Shown here: piece after piece, positions 9,035 through 16,340 of the stretch
Numbering within the stretch: position 1 is the first letter of the stretch
Layout of the letters: each line of letters starts with the position of its first letter
Source of the DNA: PGYR01 sp041595255
GTDB lineage: Bacteria > Bacteroidota > Ignavibacteria > Kapaibacteriales > UBA2268
Direction of reading: 5' to 3'
DNA length: 21,158 nt
Assembly (NCBI GenBank): GCA_041595255.1
Contig: JBFHKR010000037.1
Span: forward strand, 1-21,158
The notes under the pieces: generated by a model
Databases searched by the model: none
The model's input: the letters and a program-made list of their open reading frames with translations, nothing else
Told to the model about the DNA's origin: nothing
Translations under genes and position numbers: made by a program

Positions 9035-9987
9035 TGCCAGAAATAATAAATATAGCAGGTAAAAAAGTAAGAGTAGGCGAAATAGAAGAAATTCATCTGA
9101 AAATCGCTAGACTACCAACTTACACTACGATTAACTTACCCGTACATATATATAGAGGTAAAAAAGATGGACCTGTATTATTATTAACTGGAGGCTTGCA
9201 CGGTGATGAATTAAATGGTATTGAGATTATCCGTAGAATGATAAACAATGGTGCAATCATACCTGAGCGAGGCACTGTAATAGCAATGCCTTTAGTAAAC
9301 GCATATGGATTTTTGCAGAATGTAAGAGGAGTACCTGACGGAAAAGATATCAATCGTAGTTTCCCAGGTTCTAAAAATGGTTCTTTGGCAAAATTGATAG
9401 CACATACTCTAATGCACCAGATAATTCCATTAATAGATTATGGTATAGACTTCCATACCGGTGGGGCATCTAGAGCAAATTACCCTCAAATTAGATGTGC
9501 TTTTACAGTACCTGAGAATATAGTTCTAGCACGTGGATTTGCTCCCCCAATGATATTGAACTCACCGTTAATCGAAAACTCATTTAGGAAAGCTGCGTAC
9601 CGTAAAGATAAACATATATTAGTATATGAAGCAGGAGAATCATTGAGGTTCTCAGATATAGCAATACAAGAAGGTATCAACGGAACATTAAGATTAATGA
9701 AGTATCTTAAAATGATAAGTGAGGCACCTGCTCCTAATGAAGAAACAGTTATATACTTAAAAAGTGATTGGTTAAGAGCTAAATATGCAGGAATGTTTTC
9801 TTCCTATGTAGAATTAGGTCAAGAAATAAAGCACAAAGAAAAAATTGGCCATATTGCTGAACCTTTCGGTCATGAAGAATTTGAAATTTTCGCAACAAGA
9901 AATGCACGAGTAATCGGTGTAAACAATGCTCCAGTAGTACACAAAGGAGATGCATTGATACATTACGCTTACGAAGTCAAAAAATAA
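9034..9987 (+). CDS. M14-like zinc hydrolase, succinylglutamate desuccinylase/aspartoacylase family
   Basis: A 317-residue predicted zinc-dependent amide hydrolase of the AstE/AspA branch of the carboxypeptidase fold. Visible are the metal ligands His56 and Glu59 in GLHGDELNG, a third ligand His141 in DFHTGG, and a candidate catalytic Glu199 in VYEAGE. The C-terminal ~80 residues form a small beta-rich domain (KSDWLRAKYAGMFSS onward) typical of this branch. Family members remove acyl or peptide groups from amino acids or related small molecules; the substrate here cannot be told. No rimK-type ligase, the common partner of some relatives, is adjacent. The start overlaps the clpX stop (TAATG), so it is coupled to clpX. 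No clear terminator follows before the rplU promoter. Confidence 0.82.
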   Translation: MPEIINIAGKKVRVGEIEEIHLKIARLPTYTTINLPVHIYRGKKDGPVLLLTGGLHGDELNGIEIIRRMINNGAIIPERGTVIAMPLVNAYGFLQNVRGVPDGKDINRSFPGSKNGSLAKLIAHTLMHQIIPLIDYGIDFHTGGASRANYPQIRCAFTVPENIVLARGFAPPMILNSPLIENSFRKAAYRKDKHILVYEAGESLRFSDIAIQEGINGTLRLMKYLKMISEAPAPNEETVIYLKSDWLRAKYAGMFSSYVELGQEIKHKEKIGHIAEPFGHEEFEIFATRNARVIGVNNAPVVHKGDALIHYAYEVKK

Positions 9988-10011
9988 TTATTATAATCAG
10001 TAGTTATTTTC

Positions 10012-10042
10012 TTGTATATAAATAATTAAACAATTATATTTG
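10012..10042 (+). promoter_or_regulatory. Bacteroidota-type promoter of rplU-rpmA
   Basis: TTG (10012-10014), exactly 20 bases, then TATATTTG (10035-10042), a full match to TTG-N20-TAnnTTTG. The -7 box ends 32 bases before the rplU start, leaving a leader of only about 25 bases. That is too short for a folded ribosomal-protein leader. Confidence 0.72.
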
Positions 10043-10074
10043 AAGTCTATTAAAAATTACAATCGGAAAAACAA

Positions 10075-10386
10075 ATGGCAACTGTTGTAGAAATAGCTGG
10101 TTTCCAATACGAAGTTGAAAAAGATGCAAAGCTAAGTGTTCCTTTATTAGAAGGCAACCCAGGCGATAGCGTTGAATTTTCTAACGTTCTATTGAACGAA
10201 AAAGATGGAAATTTCACTTTCGGTAGCCCATTGATAGATGGTGCTAAAGTTACAGGTAAGATATTAGAACACAAAAAAGATAAAAAGGTTCTAGTATTTC
10301 ACAAGAAAAGAAGAAAAGGTTACCAAAAATTAAATGGTCACCGACAAAATTATACAAGAATTCAAATCACTGATATATCAGTTTAA
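10075..10386 (+). CDS. rplU: 50S ribosomal protein L21
   Basis: L21 binds 23S rRNA in the large ribosomal subunit. The 103-residue product shows the family pattern throughout: VVEIAGFQYEVEKDAKL at the N-terminus, the GDSVEFSNVLL strand, and the conserved basic C-terminal segment HKKRRKGYQKLNGHRQNYT (about residues 77-95). It is followed at a short distance by rpmA, the near-universal bacterial arrangement. It has its own promoter. Confidence 0.97.
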   Translation: MATVVEIAGFQYEVEKDAKLSVPLLEGNPGDSVEFSNVLLNEKDGNFTFGSPLIDGAKVTGKILEHKKDKKVLVFHKKRRKGYQKLNGHRQNYTRIQITDISV

Positions 10387-10398
10387 GGAGAGAATAAC

Positions 10399-10653
10399 AT
10401 GGCTCACAAGAAAGGTCAGGGATCCGTTAGAAACGGAAGAGATTCACACGGTCAGAGAAGAGGCGTTAAAAAATTTGGTGGCGAAGAAGTAATTTCTGGC
10501 AATATCATTATCAGACAGCTTGGTACTAAATACAAACCAGGTAAAAACGTTGGTCTAGGTAAAGATTACACTATTTTTGCTCTTACTGATGGTACTGTGA
10601 AATATGAAAAGAAAGCAAACAATAGAACTTGGGTATCTGTTTTACCTAACTAA
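10399..10653 (+). CDS. rpmA: 50S ribosomal protein L27
   Basis: L27 lies near the peptidyl transferase centre, where its N-terminal tail reaches the tRNA ends. The 84-residue product begins MAHKKGQGSVRNGRDS, the normal mature-type N-terminus without the cleaved extension of Firmicutes. It continues with IIRQLGTKYKPGKNVGLGKDYTIFAL, which is highly typical. An AAGGAG at 10385-10390, overlapping the rplU stop codon, sits eight bases before the ATG and supports the start and coupling to rplU. Confidence 0.97.
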   Translation: MAHKKGQGSVRNGRDSHGQRRGVKKFGGEEVISGNIIIRQLGTKYKPGKNVGLGKDYTIFALTDGTVKYEKKANNRTWVSVLPN

Positions 10654-10700
10654 GAAAATTTATTTTTTATAATAAGTTATATTTATAACTCTCAGCTTGC

Positions 10701-10734
10701 AATCCCGTCTATTCCAATAGATGGGATTTTTTTT
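10701..10734 (+). terminator. Intrinsic terminator after rpmA
   Basis: AATCCCGTCTA pairs with TAGATGGGATT (one G-T pair) around a TTCCAA loop, followed by a T tract to 10734. It closes the rplU-rpmA unit and separates it from the amine operon. Confidence 0.9.
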
Positions 10735-10831
10735 ACTCCAAATATATTAAGCTCACTAATAATTACTTCCACTCCGAAACCCTAAATTAGATAATAATAA
10801 GTAGCTATTTTAAAGTGGATTATTGAAAATA

Positions 10832-10906
10832 TTAATTGCATTTAATAAAAAAATTCCGTAATCTGTATAAAGAGAATTATAGTAATTAAAATCATTATGC
10901 AATTAA
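10832..10906. repeat. Inverted repeat upstream of the aminotransferase operon, possible operator
   Basis: TTAATTGCAT at 10832-10841 recurs as its exact reverse complement ATGCAATTAA at 10897-10906, ending 12 bases before the start codon at 10919. The rest of the 265-base gap between rpmA and the operon holds the terminator and AT-rich DNA with no convincing consensus promoter. The arms could be two sites for a regulator or a long-range hairpin; in such AT-rich DNA, chance is possible. Confidence 0.3.
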
Positions 10907-10918
10907 ATATTTAAATTT

Positions 10919-12229
10919 ATGATAAAAGAAGTTAGTAAATCTACCGAATTATTCGAGCGTAGAAAAGAAGTAGTAGCTAATGGGGTGGGTGTATTTAATA
11001 CAGCTACAGTTAGTCATGCCAAAGGCGCTATTATTACTGAAGTAGATGGAAGAGAAATCATTGATTTCGCAGGAGGGATAGGTGTAGTAAATGCTGGTCA
11101 TTGCCCCGAACCTGTAGTAGAAGCAATAAGAGAACAAGCAGGTAAATATATACATACTAGTTTTAATGTTGTTACCTATGAACCATATATACAACTATGT
11201 GAGGACTTAGTAGAGATATTACCACATGGTTCGAAGACAAAGGCAATGCTAGTCTCAACTGGCGCCGAGGCGGTGGAGAATGCAATTAAAATAGCACGAC
11301 AGGCTACTAAACGACAAGGAATTCTGTGTTTTTCAGATGCATATCATGGTAGAACTATGATGGCAATGTCGTTGACTAGTAAAGTTAGTTATAAAATTGA
11401 TTGCGGTCCATTTGCACCTGAAGTTTATCGTATCCCGTTTCCAAATTTTTTTAGTAAAGGAAATGGTCGGAGTCTAGAAGAATTTGTAGAAGATGAGTTA
11501 AACTTACTCTACGAAAGCACATTAAATCTAGTTGACATTAACAATCTAGCCGCTATAATCATAGAACCAATACAAGGAGAAGGTGGATTTAACCCTGTAC
11601 CAAAAGCTTACCTAAAAGGCCTTAGAAAGTTTTGTGATGAGAATGGTGTTATGTTAATTATGGATGAAGTACAAAGCGGATTTTGTAGAACTGGTCATTG
11701 GGCTAGCTGGCAACATTATGATGTAGTTCCTGATATTAGCACTTACGCAAAATCTATGGGTTCTGGATTACCAATAGCAGCAGTTGTAGGTAAAGCCGAA
11801 GTTATGGATGCAGCAGCAATAGGTTCAATCGGTGGAACTTATATAGGGAGCCCTATTAGTTGTGTTGCTTCTATTGCAACTATCCAATATATGAAAGATA
11901 TCAATCTTAATAAAAAAGCAATTGAGATTGGGGAAATAATTTACAATAGATTAATTAAATTGAAAGCAGAGTGTCCTGCTATTGGCGATGTCCGTGGTGT
12001 AGGAGCTATGATTGGAATGGAATTTGTATTGAATAACAATCCGAAACTCCCAGATTCTACAATTTGTAAAAAAGTAGTCGAAGCATGTTACGAAAACGGT
12101 TTGATTATTTTAAGCGCAGGAACACACAAAAATATAATAAGAATACTGTCTCCATTAGTAATAACTTTAGAAGAGTTAGATAAAGGATTGACAATTTTAG
12201 AAACACAAATAAGAAATTTAACAAAATGA
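10919..12229 (+). CDS. Class III (GabT-like) PLP-dependent aminotransferase
   Basis: A 436-residue aminotransferase of the acetylornithine/4-aminobutyrate group, which moves amino groups from terminal amines such as GABA, ornithine or diamines to a keto acid. Seen: the start of the fold with DGREIIDFAGGIGVVNAGH, the PLP phosphate-binding STGAEAVENAIKIAR, DAYHGRT, Asp249 in MDEVQSG (pairs with the pyridine nitrogen), and Lys278 in TYAKSMGSGLP (Schiff base). Full length, no gaps. It is the first gene of a five-gene operon; its stop overlaps the next start (ATGA). No Shine-Dalgarno is visible, common in this phylum. The operon context suggests a substrate that is an amine made or acylated by its neighbours, but GABA, putrescine or another omega-amine are all possible. 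Confidence 0.87.
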   Translation: MIKEVSKSTELFERRKEVVANGVGVFNTATVSHAKGAIITEVDGREIIDFAGGIGVVNAGHCPEPVVEAIREQAGKYIHTSFNVVTYEPYIQLCEDLVEILPHGSKTKAMLVSTGAEAVENAIKIARQATKRQGILCFSDAYHGRTMMAMSLTSKVSYKIDCGPFAPEVYRIPFPNFFSKGNGRSLEEFVEDELNLLYESTLNLVDINNLAAIIIEPIQGEGGFNPVPKAYLKGLRKFCDENGVMLIMDEVQSGFCRTGHWASWQHYDVVPDISTYAKSMGSGLPIAAVVGKAEVMDAAAIGSIGGTYIGSPISCVASIATIQYMKDINLNKKAIEIGEIIYNRLIKLKAECPAIGDVRGVGAMIGMEFVLNNNPKLPDSTICKKVVEACYENGLIILSAGTHKNIIRILSPLVITLEELDKGLTILETQIRNLTK

Positions 12230-13170
12230 ACCACATGAATACGTTTTCGATAGCTGGTATACAAATGAGAGTGTCAGCCGTCGCACCCAATGTAGAAATG
12301 ATGAAATTAAAAATAGACATAACTATGAATCTATATCCTTGGATAGAGATGATTATGTTTAGTGAGCTTTGTGCCTACGGCCCTCTAACTTATACAGCCC
12401 AAGAAATACCAAATAACTTTGAAGAGGAAATGCAGGAAATTGCTAAGAAGTATGGTATATGGTTGTTGCCTGGTTCAATTTTTGAGAAGAACGAAGGTAA
12501 AATATATAATACAGCCACGGTTATAAATCCTGATGGTGAGATAGTCACTAGATATAGAAAGATGTTTCCTTTTTACCCCTACGAAGTTGGAGTAGCGCCA
12601 GGGCACGAATTCTGTGTTTTCGATGTACCAGATGTAGGGAGATTCGGTGTTTCTATATGCTATGATATGTGGTTCCCTGAAACTACAAGAACACTTGTAT
12701 CTATGGGGGCAGAAGTAATACTTCACCCAACCCTTTCTGGAACAATAGACAGAGATATAGAATTATCGATAGTAAGAGCTATGGCTTCTGTTAATCAATG
12801 TTTTTTCTTCGATGTTAATGGATTAGATACTGGTGGATGTGGACGTTCGATTGTATGTGGTCCTGACGGAAGAGTGCTGCATCAATCCGACAGTACGGAA
12901 GAGATAATCCCATTGGAGTTAAACATTGACCATGTTAAGCGAAGTCGTGAACTTGGTATTTTACGTTTGGGTCAACCACTAAAGAGTTTTAGAGACCACT
13001 TAGGAGAATTTACCATTTATCAGAAAGGGGTGAAATCTGAGTATTTGGAATCACTTGGTCCACTTATAAAGCCAACTCGATTAGAAGCTTTATCAAAATT
13101 GAAGATAAAAGAAGACAAGATACTACATCCCACAACGCCTGTAAGATTTAAAGGGGATGGTTTAATTTAA
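12226..13170 (+). CDS. Carbon-nitrogen hydrolase (nitrilase superfamily amidohydrolase)
   Basis: A 314-residue enzyme of the nitrilase superfamily that hydrolyses amide or carbamoyl C-N bonds through a Cys thiol. The Glu-Lys-Cys triad is visible: Glu47 in FSELCAYG, Lys112 in YRKMFPF and Cys145 in SICYDMWFPE. The CYDMWFPE form resembles amidase and N-carbamoyl-amine hydrolase branches more than true nitrilases. The C-terminal ~80 residues (from SRELGILRLGQPLKSFRD) extend past the core and hold the family's oligomer-forming tail. The ATG overlaps the aminotransferase stop; an in-frame ATG at 12235 is an alternative start. Its place between an aminotransferase and a decarboxylase suggests that it releases an amine or amino acid from an amide. 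The exact substrate is unknown. Confidence 0.85.
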   Translation: MNHMNTFSIAGIQMRVSAVAPNVEMMKLKIDITMNLYPWIEMIMFSELCAYGPLTYTAQEIPNNFEEEMQEIAKKYGIWLLPGSIFEKNEGKIYNTATVINPDGEIVTRYRKMFPFYPYEVGVAPGHEFCVFDVPDVGRFGVSICYDMWFPETTRTLVSMGAEVILHPTLSGTIDRDIELSIVRAMASVNQCFFFDVNGLDTGGCGRSIVCGPDGRVLHQSDSTEEIIPLELNIDHVKRSRELGILRLGQPLKSFRDHLGEFTIYQKGVKSEYLESLGPLIKPTRLEALSKLKIKEDKILHPTTPVRFKGDGLI

Positions 13171-13189
13171 TTAAAAAGGAGAATTAATA

Positions 13190-13597
13190 ATGGGTAGTAT
13201 ATTAGCACAAAAAAGAAACAAAAATGGAACACGCAAAGATTTCATTAGTTGGTTTGAAATACCCGCTATTGATTTTCAACAAGCAGTAAATTTCTATAGT
13301 TATATATTTGATATAGAAATGGAACAAGTGATAAATGAGGATAGTGCTACAGCTTACTTCCCTGTTACTACTGGTATAGGCGGGGCTATAACTTCTGGTT
13401 ATAGTAACGAAACTAGTAGTAGTGGGCCATTATTATATTTGAATGGCGGTGAGGATCTAAATAATGTTCTTAATAAAGTGGAAGAGGCTGGAGGAAGGAT
13501 TATCATGTCAAAAACACTAATTTCAAAAAACGCAGGTTATTTTGCAGTCTTTGTTGACTCACAAGGTAACAAACTTGCCTTGTATTCAAAGAAGTAA
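13190..13597 (+). CDS. VOC (glyoxalase/bleomycin-resistance fold) family protein
   Basis: A 135-residue protein with the two-module beta-alpha-beta-beta-beta pattern of the vicinal oxygen chelate fold. It has WFEIPAIDFQQAVNFYSYIF at the start, then a central LLYLNGGEDLNNVLNKVEEAGGRII strand-helix-strand, and ends FAVFVDSQGNKLALY. VOC proteins are metal enzymes or binding proteins of very varied function, so the role cannot be told from sequence. AAGGAG at 13176-13181 lies eight bases before the ATG. It lies inside the amine operon, three bases before the decarboxylase, so it probably serves the same pathway, perhaps handling a reactive aldehyde; this is a guess. Confidence 0.8.
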   Translation: MGSILAQKRNKNGTRKDFISWFEIPAIDFQQAVNFYSYIFDIEMEQVINEDSATAYFPVTTGIGGAITSGYSNETSSSGPLLYLNGGEDLNNVLNKVEEAGGRIIMSKTLISKNAGYFAVFVDSQGNKLALYSKK

Positions 13598-13600
13598 TAA

Positions 13601-16330
13601 ATGAAAAAAACTGAAATATCAAGAACTCAATTCTATAATATTAGTCAACTCCGAATAGATTATTGGAGTAGGTTGAAAATTGATTCGAATATTCTAAAAG
13701 AGTCAAATACTTCTAAAGAAAACGAAAAAATTATTATTGATAGAGTCAATAATCTAATAAATGAGCTATCAAATATAGAATCATATTTTGCAACTCCTGG
13801 CACATTGAGATTAAAATCTATAAGTTCACTATTTAAAGATAAAGAGTATAACTCATTAGCATATAAAATCAGTGAAACTTGTAAGCAATTAGTTGGTAAT
13901 AAGCACAATCTAGTCAATGAGAAATCAATTGATGACGAAATGAGCTTAGATCAAATAGAAGATTTAGAACAGATAGTAACAGATAGCAAAAATCATTTTG
14001 ATGTCCTTTTCATAGATAATATCTCCGAACAAGAAGAAATTAACCTAAAAAGTAAATATAGAAATATAAGTGAGAAAAATGATAAATTTACTTACAGTAT
14101 TATAGTCCAAGACTCATTTCAAGATGCACTTATAGCCCTCTTGTTTAATCATAATATTCAATCAGTAATTATAAGATTTGCTCCTCAATATTATTCAAAT
14201 AGAATAAGAGAAGAAATTGCTCCTTATGTAAAGAGTATAGAGAAATATAATTATTCCCATCTTGATGAAACTGAGTTAGGGCCTGTTTTGGGAGATTTAA
14301 TTAAAAGAATTAGACCAGAACTTGATATTTATTATGTTACTGACACATCACTTACAAAATTAAAAGATAGTACTCTAAAGTGCTTCAGACGGATATTTTA
14401 CCAATCGGAAGATATTCAAGAAATGCATCTTACTTTATTAAGAGGTATAGAGGAAAGATATGATACACCTTTCTTTAGTGCATTAGTAGATTATAGTCAA
14501 AAACCTACAGGCGTATTTCATGCTATGCCTATTTCTAGAGGGAATTCCGTTTTCAAATCAAATTGGATTAATGACTTTGGCGAATTCTATGGAAGAAATT
14601 TATTCTTAGCTGAGACATCCGCTACAACAGGTGGATTGGACTCGTTACTAATGCCAACAGGCCCATTGAAAAGTGCGCAAGAGAAAGCGAGAGATGCTTA
14701 CGGATCTCTCAATACTTATTTTGTAACCAATGGGACATCTACTGCAAATAAGATCGTTCTACAAGCTTTAGTCAAACCAAAAGATGTAGTTCTAATAGAT
14801 AGAGATTGTCATAAATCACATCATTATGGTTTAGTTCTAGCAGGTGCATATCCAGTATATTTAGACTCTTACCCAATACAAGAGTACTCTATGTATGGTG
14901 CAGTTCCTATAGATCACATTGTAAACAAACTTTTACAGTTGAAAGAGTCTGGTAGATTAGATAAAGTCAAAATGTTATTACTTACAAATTGCACTTTTGA
15001 TGGTATAGTATATAACGTCGAAATGGTTATGCAACGCGTGCTTGCTATAAAGCCAAATATGATATTTCTTTGGGACGAAGCTTGGTTTGCTTTTGCAGGA
15101 TTTGGTGTTAACCATAAGCAACGTACAGCTATGTACACAGCAAGAAAATTATCTGAAAAATACAAGAGTCAAGAGTACAAAGATGAGTATGACAAACATA
15201 TAAAATCCCTAAAAAAGGGAGAACTTTCAAAGTTACCTAATCCTGCTTTAGTAAGAGTTAGAGTTTATGCTACACAAAGTACGCATAAGACTTTAAGTAG
15301 CTTTAGGCAAGGTTCAATGATTCATATTTGGGACGAAGATTTTAGAAGAAAATCCGAAAGTACATTCTTAGAAGCTTATATGACCCACACTTCTACATCT
15401 CCTAACTACCAAATGCTTGCTTCACTAGATATTGGTAGAAGGCAGGTACAATTCGAAGGATTTGAGTTAGTTGAAAAAAGTATAGAAATGGCTATGCTTC
15501 TTCGCGAAAAAATAGTCAATAGTCCACAACTCAATAAATATTTTGATGTTTTGACTGTACATGACTTTATACCAAACGAACGAAGACAATCAGGACTACA
15601 AGAATACTATACCAAAGAATTAGGCTGGAATCTAATGGAAGGAGCTTGGAGGGACGACGAATTTGTTCTTGACCCAACGAAAATTACTCTTTGTATTGGG
15701 AAAACTGGAGTTGATGGTGATACTTTTAAAAACAAGTATCTGATGGATCAATTTGGTATACAGATTAATAAAACTTCTAGAAACACTGTTTTATTTATGA
15801 CAAATATTGGTACGACAAAAGGAAGTGTTTCTTATTTAGTAAAGGCCTTGCTTAATATCTCCGAAGAGTTAGATGAAGGATTAAAATCACTTAATGATAA
15901 AGAACTTGAGTTGCATGAGAAAAGAATTTATTCATTGATGAAAGATGTGCCACCTCTCCCTGACTTTAGTTATTTTCATGAATCTTTCCAAGCTGTACCT
16001 GGAGTACCAGGTGGAGATATAAGAACTGCTTATTACTTAGCTTATGATGAGAAAAATTACGAATATATATTGTTAGAAGATTGCTTAGCTGTAATGAAAG
16101 CAGGAAGAGTTTTAGTTGCTTCTACATTTCTAATCCCATACCCTCCCGGTTTTCCAGTGTTAGTGCCAGGTCAAGTTATAAGTGAAGAAATTATAAACTT
16201 CATGTTGGCTTTGGATGTTAATGAAGTTCATGGATATAATTCGAAATTAGGAATGAGAATATTCAAAGAAAAAGTATTAAGAAGAGATCAGATTAATTCA
16301 TCTATTGGTGGAATTTCAACAATAAAATAA
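13601..16330 (+). CDS. Long Orn/Lys/Arg decarboxylase (PLP, aspartate-aminotransferase fold)
   Basis: A 909-residue group III basic amino acid decarboxylase, relative of bacterial LdcC, SpeF and AdiA, which turns lysine, ornithine or arginine into cadaverine, putrescine or agmatine. The core is clear: TNGTSTANKIV (cofactor phosphate), DRDCHKSHHYG (stacking His), Asp492 in LWDEAWFAF and the Schiff-base Lys563 in TQSTHKTLSSFRQGSM. The C-terminal domain PYPPGFPVLVPGQVIS is also classical. It is longer than E. coli relatives (about 710-760). The part after the Lys is about normal, so the extra length lies in a divergent N-terminal region (about 250 residues) and in a charged insertion at roughly 505-545, between the Asp and the Lys. 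It starts three bases after the VOC gene, within the operon. Which amino acid is used cannot be decided here. Confidence 0.88.
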   Translation: MKKTEISRTQFYNISQLRIDYWSRLKIDSNILKESNTSKENEKIIIDRVNNLINELSNIESYFATPGTLRLKSISSLFKDKEYNSLAYKISETCKQLVGNKHNLVNEKSIDDEMSLDQIEDLEQIVTDSKNHFDVLFIDNISEQEEINLKSKYRNISEKNDKFTYSIIVQDSFQDALIALLFNHNIQSVIIRFAPQYYSNRIREEIAPYVKSIEKYNYSHLDETELGPVLGDLIKRIRPELDIYYVTDTSLTKLKDSTLKCFRRIFYQSEDIQEMHLTLLRGIEERYDTPFFSALVDYSQKPTGVFHAMPISRGNSVFKSNWINDFGEFYGRNLFLAETSATTGGLDSLLMPTGPLKSAQEKARDAYGSLNTYFVTNGTSTANKIVLQALVKPKDVVLIDRDCHKSHHYGLVLAGAYPVYLDSYPIQEYSMYGAVPIDHIVNKLLQLKESGRLDKVKMLLLTNCTFDGIVYNVEMVMQRVLAIKPNMIFLWDEAWFAFAGFGVNHKQRTAMYTARKLSEKYKSQEYKDEYDKHIKSLKKGELSKLPNPALVRVRVYATQSTHKTLSSFRQGSMIHIWDEDFRRKSESTFLEAYMTHTSTSPNYQMLASLDIGRRQVQFEGFELVEKSIEMAMLLREKIVNSPQLNKYFDVLTVHDFIPNERRQSGLQEYYTKELGWNLMEGAWRDDEFVLDPTKITLCIGKTGVDGDTFKNKYLMDQFGIQINKTSRNTVLFMTNIGTTKGSVSYLVKALLNISEELDEGLKSLNDKELELHEKRIYSLMKDVPPLPDFSYFHESFQAVPGVPGGDIRTAYYLAYDEKNYEYILLEDCLAVMKAGRVLVASTFLIPYPPGFPVLVPGQVISEEIINFMLALDVNEVHGYNSKLGMRIFKEKVLRRDQINSSIGGISTIK

Positions 16331-16340
16331 GGGAAATAAT

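Noticed and set aside
10043..10074. Possible ribosomal protein L21 leader structure upstream of rplU.
   Set aside because: The promoter at 10012-10042 leaves only about 25 transcribed bases, with no stable hairpin visible.
10735..10918. Search for an arginine-regulator (ARG box-like) palindrome before the amine operon.
   Set aside because: Only loose AT-rich similarity was seen; the sole clear symmetry is the ten-base inverted repeat reported separately.
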